Position numbers and translations under genes: made by a program | Origin: Eubacteriales bacterium | GTDB taxonomy: Bacteria > Bacillota > Clostridia > Christensenellales > MB2-83 | Assembly: GCA_018385275.1 (NCBI GenBank) | Contig: JAHAZM010000031.1 | Location: 1 to 46,233, forward strand | Length of the DNA stretch: 46,233 nt | Direction: 5' to 3' | Notes under the pieces: generated by a model | What the model saw: only the letters and a program-made list of their open reading frames with translations | Database searches by the model: none | Told to the model about the DNA's origin: nothing | Part shown: piece by piece, positions 37,232 through 44,751 of the stretch | How positions within the stretch are numbered: position 1 is the first letter of the stretch | How the letters are laid out: each line of letters opens with the position of its first letter

Positions 37232-37621
37232 TCAGGCGTGCAGGATCGCGTACAGGCCGTCGCGGAACTCCCGGAAATGCTTCGGAAAATTCTGCGAGCC
37301 GTCAGCGCGGACCGTTTGTCCGTCGTTGAGCGTCGCGGTAAGCCTGAACATCGTCCCGTCCAGCACGTCGCGAGGATGCTTGCCGTGAAAGCCGTCCCAA
37401 CTCAGCAGATCGCAGTCGTTGAGCAGTTTCAGGATCGTCGCCTCGTCGCAGAGCGCTCTTTCTTCCGGTTTTCTCTCAAATCCCCCGTTTTTTGCGCAGC
37501 GGTAAGTATAATAGGAAACCTCCGCCCGCGGAGAACGGGCGATGATCTCATACTCGACTTTTCCTCTCATACCGCTGAGAGAAAGCGTAACGATTTCAAA
37601 TGAGATGATTTCTTTTTTCAT
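37232..37621 (-). CDS. Hypothetical protein related to the C-terminus of the next upstream gene
   Basis: 129 aa, soluble, no known motif. The C-terminal half has LLSWDGFHGKHPRDVLDGTMF and LNDGQTVRADG, then NFPKHFREFRDGLYAIL. The upstream 311-aa protein has the same order of elements (ILAWAGLPANG, FSDGRTVAVRDD, then a closing FFDIELKI), so the two appear to share a domain. AGGAGA precedes the ATG at 37621. Function unknown. Confidence 0.62.
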   Translation of the reverse strand: MKKEIISFEIVTLSLSGMRGKVEYEIIARSPRAEVSYYTYRCAKNGGFERKPEERALCDEATILKLLNDCDLLSWDGFHGKHPRDVLDGTMFRLTATLNDGQTVRADGSQNFPKHFREFRDGLYAILHA

Positions 37622-37680
37622 CCGTACTGTTTCTCCTTTTTCTGCGGCGCAAAAGCCCCGAAGCGAAACGCTTCTCAGCG

Positions 37681-38616
37681 TCAGGGCGCTATTTTCAGTT
37701 CAATATCAAAAAATCCGCGGCAAATCGGATCAGGCAGCAACCGGTCGTCCCGGACGGCGACCGTGCGGCCGTCGCTGAAAACGAAGGTCAGTTTTTTCTT
37801 TCCGCCGAAGGAGAAGCCGTTGGCGGGCAGTCCGGCCCATGCCAGAATCCCGTTTCTCTCCATGGAGGCTTTGATCGCCGCGACGGTCGCGGCGTCGACC
37901 TCTTTTCGGCTTTCATAGACGCGCGGGTCGTCGTAGCGCGAAGATTTCTCATTGACGCCCGTTCCGTCGGGAAGCAGCGTGAGCGTCGCCCGGGAAAAGC
38001 CTCCGTTTTCTCTCTCTTCGGCATAACGGATCTCTTTGAGCTCCGAAATCGCCGGCAGCACTACGCGTTCGCCCTTCATCAGATCGGTAAACAGTTCCGC
38101 GATGCGCGCACCGGTTTTATTATCAAGAACGGGCGACTGATTATCCGACACGCTGATCTTTTCTCCGTCGGCGTAGCGAACGAGGATACTGCCGCCGAAA
38201 TTCTCGGGCAACCCATGCGTGACCGAATGGAAGCCGTTGTTTTCGGCAAGGCCGCGCTCGCGCGTCAGTCTGACAAGCGCGGGAAACACGTCCGCCGTCA
38301 CCAGCGCCCAGTCGGCGCGCCTTTCCTCACAGCGCGAGAAACCGGAGGACGTCGCCAGAAACAGAAAGACACCCTGTCCGGCAACGGGCGCGGCGAACGC
38401 GGAAACGTACCCGAGCGGCTCGTCTCCGGGTCGGCGCGGCCGCGCGGAAACGTTGAGCGCGGAGGTCACGTCAAAGAGGATCATTTCTTCCGAAAGGATC
38501 TCTTTGGGCGCTCTCTCGTCCAGCGTCGCGTCGGTGCCGCCGCAGACGTCCGGTTTGGTTTGTCTGAGGACGCGGATCCCGTCCTCTCGCCTGGTGTCGT
38601 CAGAGTTTTTCGGCAT
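37681..38616 (-). CDS. Hypothetical protein, two-part, paralogous to its downstream neighbour
   Basis: 311 aa, no signal peptide. The N-terminal half contains strands and LVRYADGEKISVSDNQSPVLD; the C-terminal half (from about residue 180) contains ELKEIRYAEERENGGFSRATL, MERNGILAWAGLPANGFSF and LTFVFSDGRTVAVRDDRLLP, related in arrangement to the 129-aa protein downstream. AGGAG precedes the ATG at 38616. A GAAGCG/CGCTTC hairpin lies in the 59-bp gap after it but lacks a T run. Function not recognised. Confidence 0.62.
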   Translation of the reverse strand: MPKNSDDTRREDGIRVLRQTKPDVCGGTDATLDERAPKEILSEEMILFDVTSALNVSARPRRPGDEPLGYVSAFAAPVAGQGVFLFLATSSGFSRCEERRADWALVTADVFPALVRLTRERGLAENNGFHSVTHGLPENFGGSILVRYADGEKISVSDNQSPVLDNKTGARIAELFTDLMKGERVVLPAISELKEIRYAEERENGGFSRATLTLLPDGTGVNEKSSRYDDPRVYESRKEVDAATVAAIKASMERNGILAWAGLPANGFSFGGKKKLTFVFSDGRTVAVRDDRLLPDPICRGFFDIELKIAP

Positions 38617-38637
38617 GTCGCAATTCTCCTTTTCCGT

Positions 38638-39501
38638 TTAATCCGGCTTCCGAGGCGGAAGCGGGAGCAGGACCGAGGTCCTGCGCTTGTAAGCGGCGTA
38701 ATCGGCGCGGCGTTCGGCATTGTGCCGCTCCATCATCGGGATCGAGACCGCGCAGAACAGGGCGACGATCAGCAGAAAACCGAGTCCGTAGTACCAGATA
38801 TCGGAACGCACGGTCAGGAAGGCGATAAAAATGCCGAACCAGAAGGTCATTTCCCCGAAATAGTTGGGATGACGGGAATAGCGCCAGAGCGAAACGTCGC
38901 AGGTGCGGAGCGCGCCCTTGTTTTCGCGCAGAAAACGATGGATCGCCCGGTCGGCCGTCCATTCCAGCGCCGCGCCTGCCAGCATCACCGCCAGTCCGAT
39001 CAGCATCAGGGGTTGGAAGCCGTCGCTTTCCACGACAAAGAAGGCGGCGACCAGACCGGCGTAAACGACCAGCGTGGGAACGAACTGCAGACCCGTGAAA
39101 TTGATCAAGGCAAAGCCGAGCTTGCCGTATTTTTCGCGGAACATCCGGTATCTCCAGTCCTCGTGACAAAGGCCCCGATACGTCACGGCCCAGTTGATCG
39201 TAAGACGCAGAGACCAGACGAGCACGCCGAGCAGGAGCAGAACGGCGTTCGCGCTCCAGAAACGATACTTCACCATGGCCGCCAGCAGCATCACGGGAGG
39301 GGTGACGCTCCAGTACGGGTCGTAGAGCGAGGTATCCGGGACAAAGCAGGTGACGATATAGATCACCAGCGTCGCAGCAGCCGTCAGCGCCGCCTCCGCC
39401 GCAAACAGGTCGTTGATCCAAACGAACGGAATCAGTCCCACGCCGAAAGCGCCCGCGTAAAGAAACAGATTGACGAGCAGTCCCTTATTCTTTTCCGTCA
39501 T
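38638..39501 (-). CDS. DUF1295 / steroid-5-alpha-reductase-like integral membrane protein
   Basis: 287 aa with six to eight predicted membrane helices. The C-terminal hallmark SLWRYSRHPNYFGEMTFWFGIF and the SIPMMERHNAERRADYAAYKRRTSVLLPLPPR ending are typical of DUF1295 proteins, a branch of the 5-alpha-reductase/ICMT methyltransferase group that bind NADPH or AdoMet and act on lipids. An earlier WAVTYRGLCHEDWRYRMFR segment is also family-typical. Substrate unknown. Weak ribosome site at the start. It ends 21 bp before the 311-aa hypothetical gene. Confidence 0.88.
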   Translation of the reverse strand: MTEKNKGLLVNLFLYAGAFGVGLIPFVWINDLFAAEAALTAAATLVIYIVTCFVPDTSLYDPYWSVTPPVMLLAAMVKYRFWSANAVLLLLGVLVWSLRLTINWAVTYRGLCHEDWRYRMFREKYGKLGFALINFTGLQFVPTLVVYAGLVAAFFVVESDGFQPLMLIGLAVMLAGAALEWTADRAIHRFLRENKGALRTCDVSLWRYSRHPNYFGEMTFWFGIFIAFLTVRSDIWYYGLGFLLIVALFCAVSIPMMERHNAERRADYAAYKRRTSVLLPLPPRKPD

Positions 39502-39549
39502 ACCGACACTCTTTTCTCCGTTTTCGTCTTGTTTTTTAACCGACTTGCG

Positions 39550-40641
39550 TCAATCCTTCTCCAGATTCTCGAAGCGCGCCTGTTTCAGCTCCACTTTGTT
39601 CTCGTACATTTTTCTGTCCGACTCGTTCACGGCGTCGTAAACCGATTCATCCGGACGTTTCATGGCGTAACCGAACGCACAGGTATAGTCCGTTTCCGCC
39701 ATCTTACGGCGCAACTGTTCGATGAACAGTTGAATATCCTCTTCTTTCGTATTGGTGTAAACGATCACGAATTCGTCGCCGCCGATCCGGTACGGCGTGC
39801 CGCCGCGGCCGCAATGATCGCGCATCACATCGGATACCGCTTTCAGTGCGGCGTCTCCGGCCTCGTGACCCATGTTGTCGTTGAGAAATTTCAGATCGTT
39901 CACATCCACGGAAACGACGCCCGTGATCGAATTTGCTTTTTGCTCCAGATCCTGATAGTAACTCTGTCGATTCGGAAGAGAGGTCAACGGATCGATCCTG
40001 GCCAGGAAAATATACAGATAGGTAAAATAAAGCAGAATCGCAGACGTAAACAGCGCGCTGTAGTCTTTGTCGACATCCAGAAGCAGGTATCCGAGAACGC
40101 CGACAAGGGGACCGAGCGTGATATAGACCATGATGACGCGGTTCGTCCGCGAAGAATCCCTCAGGAAAATCAAATTATGGATCAGAAAAACGGCCGCGTA
40201 GAACGCGAACAAGGCATACGGCCACCAGCTGAAAAGCGAGTTTCCGGTATAATGGTTATCCGGCTTGAACCAGAAAATCAGATGCGTCCATTGGGACGTA
40301 AAAAACAGCGGAACGCTCACAAGCTCAGGGATCATCAGAAGCCAGAAATGAGATCCGGACAGCTTCGTCGTCGTGATCTGCATCAGCACGATCAGGATGA
40401 GCGGATAGATCGAGTATAAAGACGCGGTCAGAAGGGGCCGGATGAGGCTCAGCTGTTCAAAGGTCTGCGACCATCTCTCCAGATGAAAAGCCATCAATTC
40501 CACAAAAAGAAGCGCCACTACGACTATCGTTTTGTTTTTCGTTTTTTTCGAAATATGCGCGCTAATCGCCAGCAGGATCAGAATCCCCACCAGTTCAAAA
40601 AGCATACCGTAGTTTTCCGCAAGGAAATCCTTGAATGTCAT
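39550..40641 (-). CDS. GGDEF-domain diguanylate cyclase with N-terminal membrane region
   Basis: 363 aa from the ATG at 40641, preceded by AGGAGAG; an in-frame ATG at 40662 is disfavoured. Residues 10-200 hold six to seven hydrophobic helices, a 7TM-like sensor. The C-terminal GGDEF domain starts at DPLTSLPNRQSYYQDLE and carries VVSVDVNDLKFLNDNMGHEAGD and the active-site RIGGDEFVIVY. The product would be c-di-GMP. The RxxD inhibitory site expected five residues before GGDEF is not visible (sequence GRGGTPYRIGGDEF), so feedback inhibition is probably absent. The ligand of the sensor region is unknown. Confidence 0.92.
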   Translation of the reverse strand: MTFKDFLAENYGMLFELVGILILLAISAHISKKTKNKTIVVVALLFVELMAFHLERWSQTFEQLSLIRPLLTASLYSIYPLILIVLMQITTTKLSGSHFWLLMIPELVSVPLFFTSQWTHLIFWFKPDNHYTGNSLFSWWPYALFAFYAAVFLIHNLIFLRDSSRTNRVIMVYITLGPLVGVLGYLLLDVDKDYSALFTSAILLYFTYLYIFLARIDPLTSLPNRQSYYQDLEQKANSITGVVSVDVNDLKFLNDNMGHEAGDAALKAVSDVMRDHCGRGGTPYRIGGDEFVIVYTNTKEEDIQLFIEQLRRKMAETDYTCAFGYAMKRPDESVYDAVNESDRKMYENKVELKQARFENLEKD

Positions 40642-40750
40642 CCTACGCTCTCCTTCCCTCATCCTGCTGACCCTATCAGTTCTCCGTCAGATCAGTTTTC
40701 ACAAAGAAACGCTTGTACGGTCGTCTGTCACGCTACGTAACCGGGGCGTC

Positions 40751-41041
40751 TTATATCCTTTCGTGCCGAACGACCGGTCCGACGTCGAAACGAATCGCGC
40801 CGGTCAAGTCCTTTTTCCGGCCGCCGCAAAGGACGCGCGCGTCCACGGCAGCGTGATCTCTCACCGCTTTGATCGCAAAATGGCTCCAGCCGTTGTCGCC
40901 GCCCTTGTTGGGACGGTTCCAGATTTCCAAGTCCACAAGCGAACCGTTGCCCGCAAGGCCGACGCAGCCTGTTCCGATCCCTCCCAAAGGGAAAGAAATC
41001 TCCTCCAGCGCCGCATCGCGATAAATCGTTCTGCCGTTCAT
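40751..41041 (-). pseudogene. Truncated N-terminal fragment of a GH116-type glucosylceramidase-like protein
   Basis: 96 aa. [19 protein letters not shown] and [25 protein letters not shown] match the start of bacterial GBA2/GH116 proteins, which are normally several hundred residues long. The frame ends at TAA after VVRHERI, and only about 110 bp separate it from the next gene, so the rest of the enzyme, including the catalytic barrel, is missing. The start overlaps the upstream gene as ATGA, so it is still translated if the operon is expressed. Most likely a deletion relic. Confidence 0.75.
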
Positions 41042-41517
41042 AAACTCTCCTCAGTCCTTTTTCGACTGAATCCGAAAAACTCTGCGAGCCCTTCTTTTTC
41101 TTTCAGTTCCGCCGCGGTAAAACCGTAGTGCGCCGCTGAAGACAGGGTCACGAGCTTTTCCAGAAAACCGTCGTACGGAAGAGTCAGCCATTCTTCCGGC
41201 ACTTCCGTGCGGATCGTGCCGCCGTCGTTGCGGCTTCCGCCCCAGCACCATGCCTCGTCCAGTTCGGCCTCATACATGCCGTCGTCCGTTTTATTGAAAC
41301 AATACCAGGAGGCCCATTCGCGCATACCCTCGATCTCGCGGCCGCCCTCGCAATGCGGAGCGGAATAATCCTTCTCCGAGTAGCCGATCTGTCCTTTGGA
41401 GGCGCTGCGGCGATAAACCCAGAATTTGTCGACTTCCAACGATATGCGCTCTACTCTCACGCCGTCGGCTTCCCAAGCCCGTTTTCTGGTGCCCGGCACG
41501 CGATTTTCGTCTTTCAT
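41038..41517 (-). CDS. Trp-rich hypothetical protein in a coupled mini-gene cluster
   Basis: 159 aa, rich in Trp and acidic residues ([32 protein letters not shown]). No signal peptide, no recognised family. Its ATG overlaps the upstream stop as ATGA (41514-41517), and its stop overlaps the next ATG in the same way (41038-41041), so translation is coupled at both ends. Confidence 0.62.
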   Translation of the reverse strand: MKDENRVPGTRKRAWEADGVRVERISLEVDKFWVYRRSASKGQIGYSEKDYSAPHCEGGREIEGMREWASWYCFNKTDDGMYEAELDEAWCWGGSRNDGGTIRTEVPEEWLTLPYDGFLEKLVTLSSAAHYGFTAAELKEKEGLAEFFGFSRKRTEESL

Positions 41518-41705
41518 AAGATCGAAAAAAAACGGATCGACCTTTTGGCTGTGGCGCCTTTGTCCAGCCCGAGGGACGCCAGCTCCGCCTCCGAACCGGC
41601 GGGAAGGGCATAAATCTCGTAGGAGCTGCGACGGTTCGTAAACACATAGTACGAGCCGATCCGCTCGCCCCGAAAAAAAACTCTGTATTCTTCTTTGACC
41701 ACCAT
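41514..41705 (-). CDS. Small hypothetical protein in the coupled mini-gene cluster
   Basis: 63 aa from the ATG at 41705, which has AAGGGA upstream: VVKEEYRVFFRGERIGSYYV, NRRSSYEIYALPAGSE, then [17 protein letters not shown]. The frame stays open further upstream, and a TTG at 41801 would overlap the preceding stop (TTGA) and give a 95-aa protein with a Lys/Arg-rich N-terminus. The correct start is undecided. Family not recognised. The stop overlaps the next ATG. Confidence 0.55.
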   Translation of the reverse strand: MVVKEEYRVFFRGERIGSYYVFTNRRSSYEIYALPAGSEAELASLGLDKGATAKRSIRFFSIL

Positions 41706-41797
41706 TGCCGTTCCCTTCGCCCTGCGAAGAAGGCCTCTCTTTTTCAGAAACGCATACTGCTGCGTACCGTCCGGCTTGCGGACGAAGGATCGTCGTT

Positions 41798-42190
41798 TCA
41801 ATCCTTCTTTTGGTGCCGGGCGCGCTTGGCTCTTCTTTGCGGGCGGTTCTTTTTTTCGCTGTCGAACAGCTCCACCGCCGCGTCCGTCAGATCGGGATCC
41901 CAGACCTTGCCTTTCGGTTCGCCCATCCACGGGCAATACTCGGCGTAATCGTCGTCGAGCACGATGGTATAGGGCGGGCCGCAGCGGTCGTTGACGTGTG
42001 AGTAAAGACGCCGGCCGGTCTGGATCAGGGTTTCCGCTTCTCCGCCTCTCATGTTTTCGGTCAGACGGTTGAAAACCTCGGCGGATATTTCAAACAGATC
42101 CCATGATCCCTGAAAGATGACCTCCGCGCCGTACTTGCCCTTTTCTTCGTTATAACAAGCTTTCCAACCCGTTCCTTCTTTGAGTTTCAT
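41798..42190 (-). CDS. Hypothetical protein in the coupled mini-gene cluster
   Basis: 130 aa from the ATG at 42190, preceded by GAGGA at good spacing; an in-frame ATG at 42238 would overlap the upstream small gene. Core: MKLKEGTGWKACYNEEKGKY, VIFQGSWDLFEISAEVFNRL, and RRLYSHVNDRCGPPYTIVLD followed by DDYAEYCPWMG. The C-terminus is a Lys/Arg-rich tail. No known domain recognised. Second of five genes in a same-strand cluster. Confidence 0.6.
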   Translation of the reverse strand: MKLKEGTGWKACYNEEKGKYGAEVIFQGSWDLFEISAEVFNRLTENMRGGEAETLIQTGRRLYSHVNDRCGPPYTIVLDDDYAEYCPWMGEPKGKVWDPDLTDAAVELFDSEKKNRPQRRAKRARHQKKD

Positions 42191-42218
42191 GTCGTTTTTC
42201 CTCGTCGGCAGCGTGCGC

Positions 42219-42383
42219 TTACCGCTCCGTTCTGACAACTTTTACCGTGATCTCCGGCGTCCCGTATTCCGGATTGAAAAGTTTGGCGATATGAGACTCG
42301 TACCACGCCTTGATCTCGGCGTCGGTCAGCTCGCATTTCTCACCCCGGGTTTTGATCGTGACCGTGATAATCTGCTCTTCCAT
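42219..42383 (-). CDS. 54-aa small protein, DUF6061-like
   Basis: Too short for a usual length cut-off but well supported: TAGGAGGA ribosome site about 8-10 bases before the ATG at 42383, ordinary codon use and a clean TAA at 42219. The sequence begins MEEQIITVTIKTRGEKCELT, continues DAEIKAWYESHIAKLFNPEY and ends GTPEITVKVVRTER. It resembles small conserved proteins of gut Clostridia annotated as DUF6061; this recognition is tentative. First gene of the mini-gene cluster, 28 bp upstream of the next. Confidence 0.65.
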   Translation of the reverse strand: MEEQIITVTIKTRGEKCELTDAEIKAWYESHIAKLFNPEYGTPEITVKVVRTER

Positions 42384-42423
42384 ATGATGCGTTCCTCCTA
42401 AAATTTTTGACGGGTTTTACCCG

Positions 42424-43005
42424 TTATTTTTCCATTTGTCCGGCTTGCGTCAGCGTTTCGATTGCGTTTTCAGCCGAACGCAGAATCGCTTCGACGTCGG
42501 CGCCGACGATATCAAGGCCGGTCGCTGCGATCAGCTTGACATTGCGGACGCCGTAAAAGTTCCTGCTCAGCGCTTCGACGTAACCGAAGCCGTATTCCGT
42601 CGGAAAAAACTCTCCTCCCGCCGTCGTCACGTAATACAGAGCGTCCGCCCGGCAAAGTCCCTCCGGAACGCCGTCCGGCGCATACCGGAACGTAAGGCCG
42701 AGCACGTTGATCTGCTCGAAATACTGTTTCAGACAGGCCGGAAAAGACAGGTCCCAGAACGGCGCGGCCACTACAATCCGTTCCGCGGCGGCAAACTGCC
42801 GTGCCGGAGCAAACAGCGGATCGTCAAAGGCGCGCTCCCGGATCAGACGATCGCGTTTGGTCAAAAACGCTTCATCTGCGACCGGAAAGGCAAACTCCGC
42901 CGGGCGGATTTCTTCAAAAGGCTCGTTCAGCTTCTCCAGCAAACGATCGGCGAGGCGACGCGTCCGGGAATCACCGCGAACGCAAGCGTTGATAAACAGA
43001 ATCAT
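42424..43005 (-). CDS. Flavodoxin-fold NAD(P)H-dependent oxidoreductase
   Basis: 193 aa from the ATG at 43005, which follows GGAGGG; upstream in-frame codons lack a ribosome site. MILFINACVRGDSRTRRLAD, then LFAPARQFAAAERIVVAAPFWDLSFPACLKQYFEQINVLG and LYYVTTAGGEFFPTEYGFGYVEALSR are typical of FMN-dependent NAD(P)H reductases of the AzoR/NQO-like flavodoxin fold. The protein should reduce quinones, nitro or azo compounds; physiological substrate unknown. A short ACGGG/CCCGT hairpin lies at its end (42410-42424). Confidence 0.88.
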   Translation of the reverse strand: MILFINACVRGDSRTRRLADRLLEKLNEPFEEIRPAEFAFPVADEAFLTKRDRLIRERAFDDPLFAPARQFAAAERIVVAAPFWDLSFPACLKQYFEQINVLGLTFRYAPDGVPEGLCRADALYYVTTAGGEFFPTEYGFGYVEALSRNFYGVRNVKLIAATGLDIVGADVEAILRSAENAIETLTQAGQMEK

Positions 43006-43042
43006 GAGGTTCCCTCCTCCGCCGATCCGGCGTGCTGTTTTT

Positions 43043-43327
43043 TCACCACGCCGTCGCCGTAAATCGTGGTCCTGGCGATGGATTTTCGATCGGCACGCAG
43101 CCTGCGGCTGTTTGTTTGACGTCGTTTTTGACAAAAGACGCCCGTTCCTTTTTCCCCCGCGATTCCGCCGTCCACAAAGAAAGCGCGTCTGCGGCGGGAG
43201 CGACCGGATTCCTCTCCGGCTGTTTCCAGCCTGCGCCCAGCGCGTAAAACGCGCTGACGACCAGCAGCGGACGGATTGCCGTGATCGCGACGGCTTTCCA
43301 AATCCGTTCCGTTTTCGCCGTGCTCAT
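43043..43327 (-). CDS. Small putative membrane protein
   Basis: 94 aa from the ATG at 43327 with GGGAAG just upstream; the in-frame ATG at 43339 is an alternative. One hydrophobic stretch at about residues 8-30 (VAITAIRPLLVVSAFYALGAGW) is followed by a polar tail. A clear promoter lies about 55 bp upstream. The C-terminal part looks less protein-like, and another frame continues past 43043, so a frameshift or a wrong end is possible. Family unknown. Confidence 0.4.
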   Translation of the reverse strand: MSTAKTERIWKAVAITAIRPLLVVSAFYALGAGWKQPERNPVAPAADALSLWTAESRGKKERASFVKNDVKQTAAGCVPIENPSPGPRFTATAW

Positions 43328-43383
43328 GTTTCTTCCCAAATATCAGTTCACGCAAAGAAAACAGTTAGCATTATTTAAAGAAT

Positions 43384-43412
43384 ATTATATATAAGAGAAC
43401 TGATAAAAGCAA
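43384..43412 (-). promoter_or_regulatory. Promoter reading toward 43.3 kb
   Basis: On the minus strand TTGCTT (43407-43412), a 17-bp spacer and TATAAT (43384-43389) in an AT-rich block. It would drive the small membrane ORF and probably the oxidoreductase and mini-gene cluster beyond it. Confidence 0.75.
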
Positions 43413-43437
43413 CAGAATATTACGTCCGAAATCGGTT

Positions 43438-44061
43438 TCAAAACAGTTGTCCCGGCAATTTCCGTTTCACTTTCGGCGGAAATTCACGGTCAAAGGCTTC
43501 CACGTCGGCGTCGTCCACGTAATAGCCCCGCGGCGTCTGATAAACGCCGGTCACCCCGCCCAGATAGCCCGGGATCAACTCTTTGGCCAGAAAGAACGAA
43601 TCGTCCGCGCCGGCCGGCAGGTCATGATAGCGGATGCCGAAACGGCGGGCGTAATCGAATCCGCTCTTGCCGTAAAAACCGATATTGCCCTCAAACAGAA
43701 CGGCTCCGAAGCCCTGCTCCGCGGCCCGGGCCAGAGAATAATCCAGCAGCCGCTTTCCGTAGCCATGCCGTTTCAATTCGGGCGTGACGCAGATCGGGCC
43801 CATCGTCAGAACGGGGATCGTCCGGCCGTCGTCTGCGTCGACGACGGTTTTCACGAACATATTCTGGCCGATCAATCTGCCGTCCCGTTCCATGACGAAA
43901 TCCAGTTCTTTGACGAAAGCAGGGTCGTTTCTGAGTACGTGGATCACATAATGCTCGCTGCAGCCCGGGCGATACACGTTCCAGAACGACTCGCGGATCA
44001 GATGTTCGACCGCTCTGTGATCCCGGGCTGTTTCCAAGCGAAAGCTGACGTTGTCGTTCAT
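43438..44061 (-). CDS. GNAT-family N-acetyltransferase
   Basis: 207 aa from the ATG at 44061, which has TGGAGA at good spacing; an ATG at 44079 overlapping the upstream stop (ATGA) is an equally possible start. The acetyl-CoA loop is VTPELKRHGYGKRLLDYSLARAAEQG, and the later VLFEGNIGFYGKSGFDYARRFGI is typical of the YhbS-like branch. Substrate unknown. It follows an alpha/beta hydrolase gene with direct overlap, so the two form a small operon. Confidence 0.88.
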   Translation of the reverse strand: MNDNVSFRLETARDHRAVEHLIRESFWNVYRPGCSEHYVIHVLRNDPAFVKELDFVMERDGRLIGQNMFVKTVVDADDGRTIPVLTMGPICVTPELKRHGYGKRLLDYSLARAAEQGFGAVLFEGNIGFYGKSGFDYARRFGIRYHDLPAGADDSFFLAKELIPGYLGGVTGVYQTPRGYYVDDADVEAFDREFPPKVKRKLPGQLF

Positions 44062-44075
44062 CGTTTTTCTCCATT

Positions 44076-44684
44076 TCATGATTCAGATTTGCCGTTTCCG
44101 GCGATCCAGCGGTCCAGAAACGCCATCTGCTCCGGCGTGTGGAACCAGTGCTCGCCGGCTTCCATCACGGTCAGCTCAGCGCAGTGCGCGTCGGCGAACG
44201 CGGAAACGGTCTCTCGGGAGATCAGCGCGTCTTTCGCGCCGTAAAGGATCGCCGTCGGCACGTTCCAGCGGATGGGGTGAGAACGGACGTAGGACAGGTA
44301 TTCCCACGAAAGATCCTCGCCGGATTCCGTAGGGACGACGCCCTGTTTCCGGAGCCGCTCTTCCGTCACGCCGGCGAGCGCCATGCGCCCGCGGATCAGC
44401 TTTTCCAGATCAACGACCGGGGAGACGAACCAGGCTTTCCCGATCCGATCGTCGATACCGGCGTTCATGACATAATACGCGCCGATGCTGTTGGCGATCA
44501 GAAAAACAGGAAGATCCGGCGGGAGCGAGGAAAAGAAGCGGCGAAACTCGTCGCGGAACTCCCACGGCGTGTCGGCCCGATAATCAAAGCCCACGACTTC
44601 GCCGTCGGGAAAAAGAGGCCGGTAATGCTCCGCTTCGGAGGCGCTTCCGTTTTTTCCATGTACATAAACAATGATGCTTTTCAT
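44076..44684 (-). CDS. Alpha/beta-hydrolase fold protein
   Basis: 202 aa, cytoplasmic. The oxyanion region is VYVHGKNGSASEAEHY, the nucleophile elbow is IANSIGAYY (Ser66), the probable acid is Asp in LYGAKDALIS, and the His lies in AGEHWFHTPEQM. Length and absence of a cap match small serine hydrolases. Substrate unknown. The stop overlaps the downstream acetyltransferase start region. It is the last GC-rich gene before the AT-rich segment. Confidence 0.86.
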   Translation of the reverse strand: MKSIIVYVHGKNGSASEAEHYRPLFPDGEVVGFDYRADTPWEFRDEFRRFFSSLPPDLPVFLIANSIGAYYVMNAGIDDRIGKAWFVSPVVDLEKLIRGRMALAGVTEERLRKQGVVPTESGEDLSWEYLSYVRSHPIRWNVPTAILYGAKDALISRETVSAFADAHCAELTVMEAGEHWFHTPEQMAFLDRWIAGNGKSES

Positions 44685-44751
44685 AGAACGGTTCCTTTTT
44701 TAAAAATCAGTCCGCCGCGAGGCCGGTCACGGTCTGCGTCCGCTCCGGAGT

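Noticed and set aside
38215-40419. Plus-strand open frame of about 730 codons opposite the DUF1295 and GGDEF genes
   Set aside because: Antisense shadow; it spans three unrelated minus-strand genes and their spacers.
42404-42430. ACGGG-TTTTA-CCCGT hairpin near the end of the flavodoxin-fold oxidoreductase gene as a terminator
   Set aside because: The stem is short and, read on the minus strand, is followed by A residues before any T run. Termination is doubtful and the mini-gene cluster downstream probably shares the transcript.
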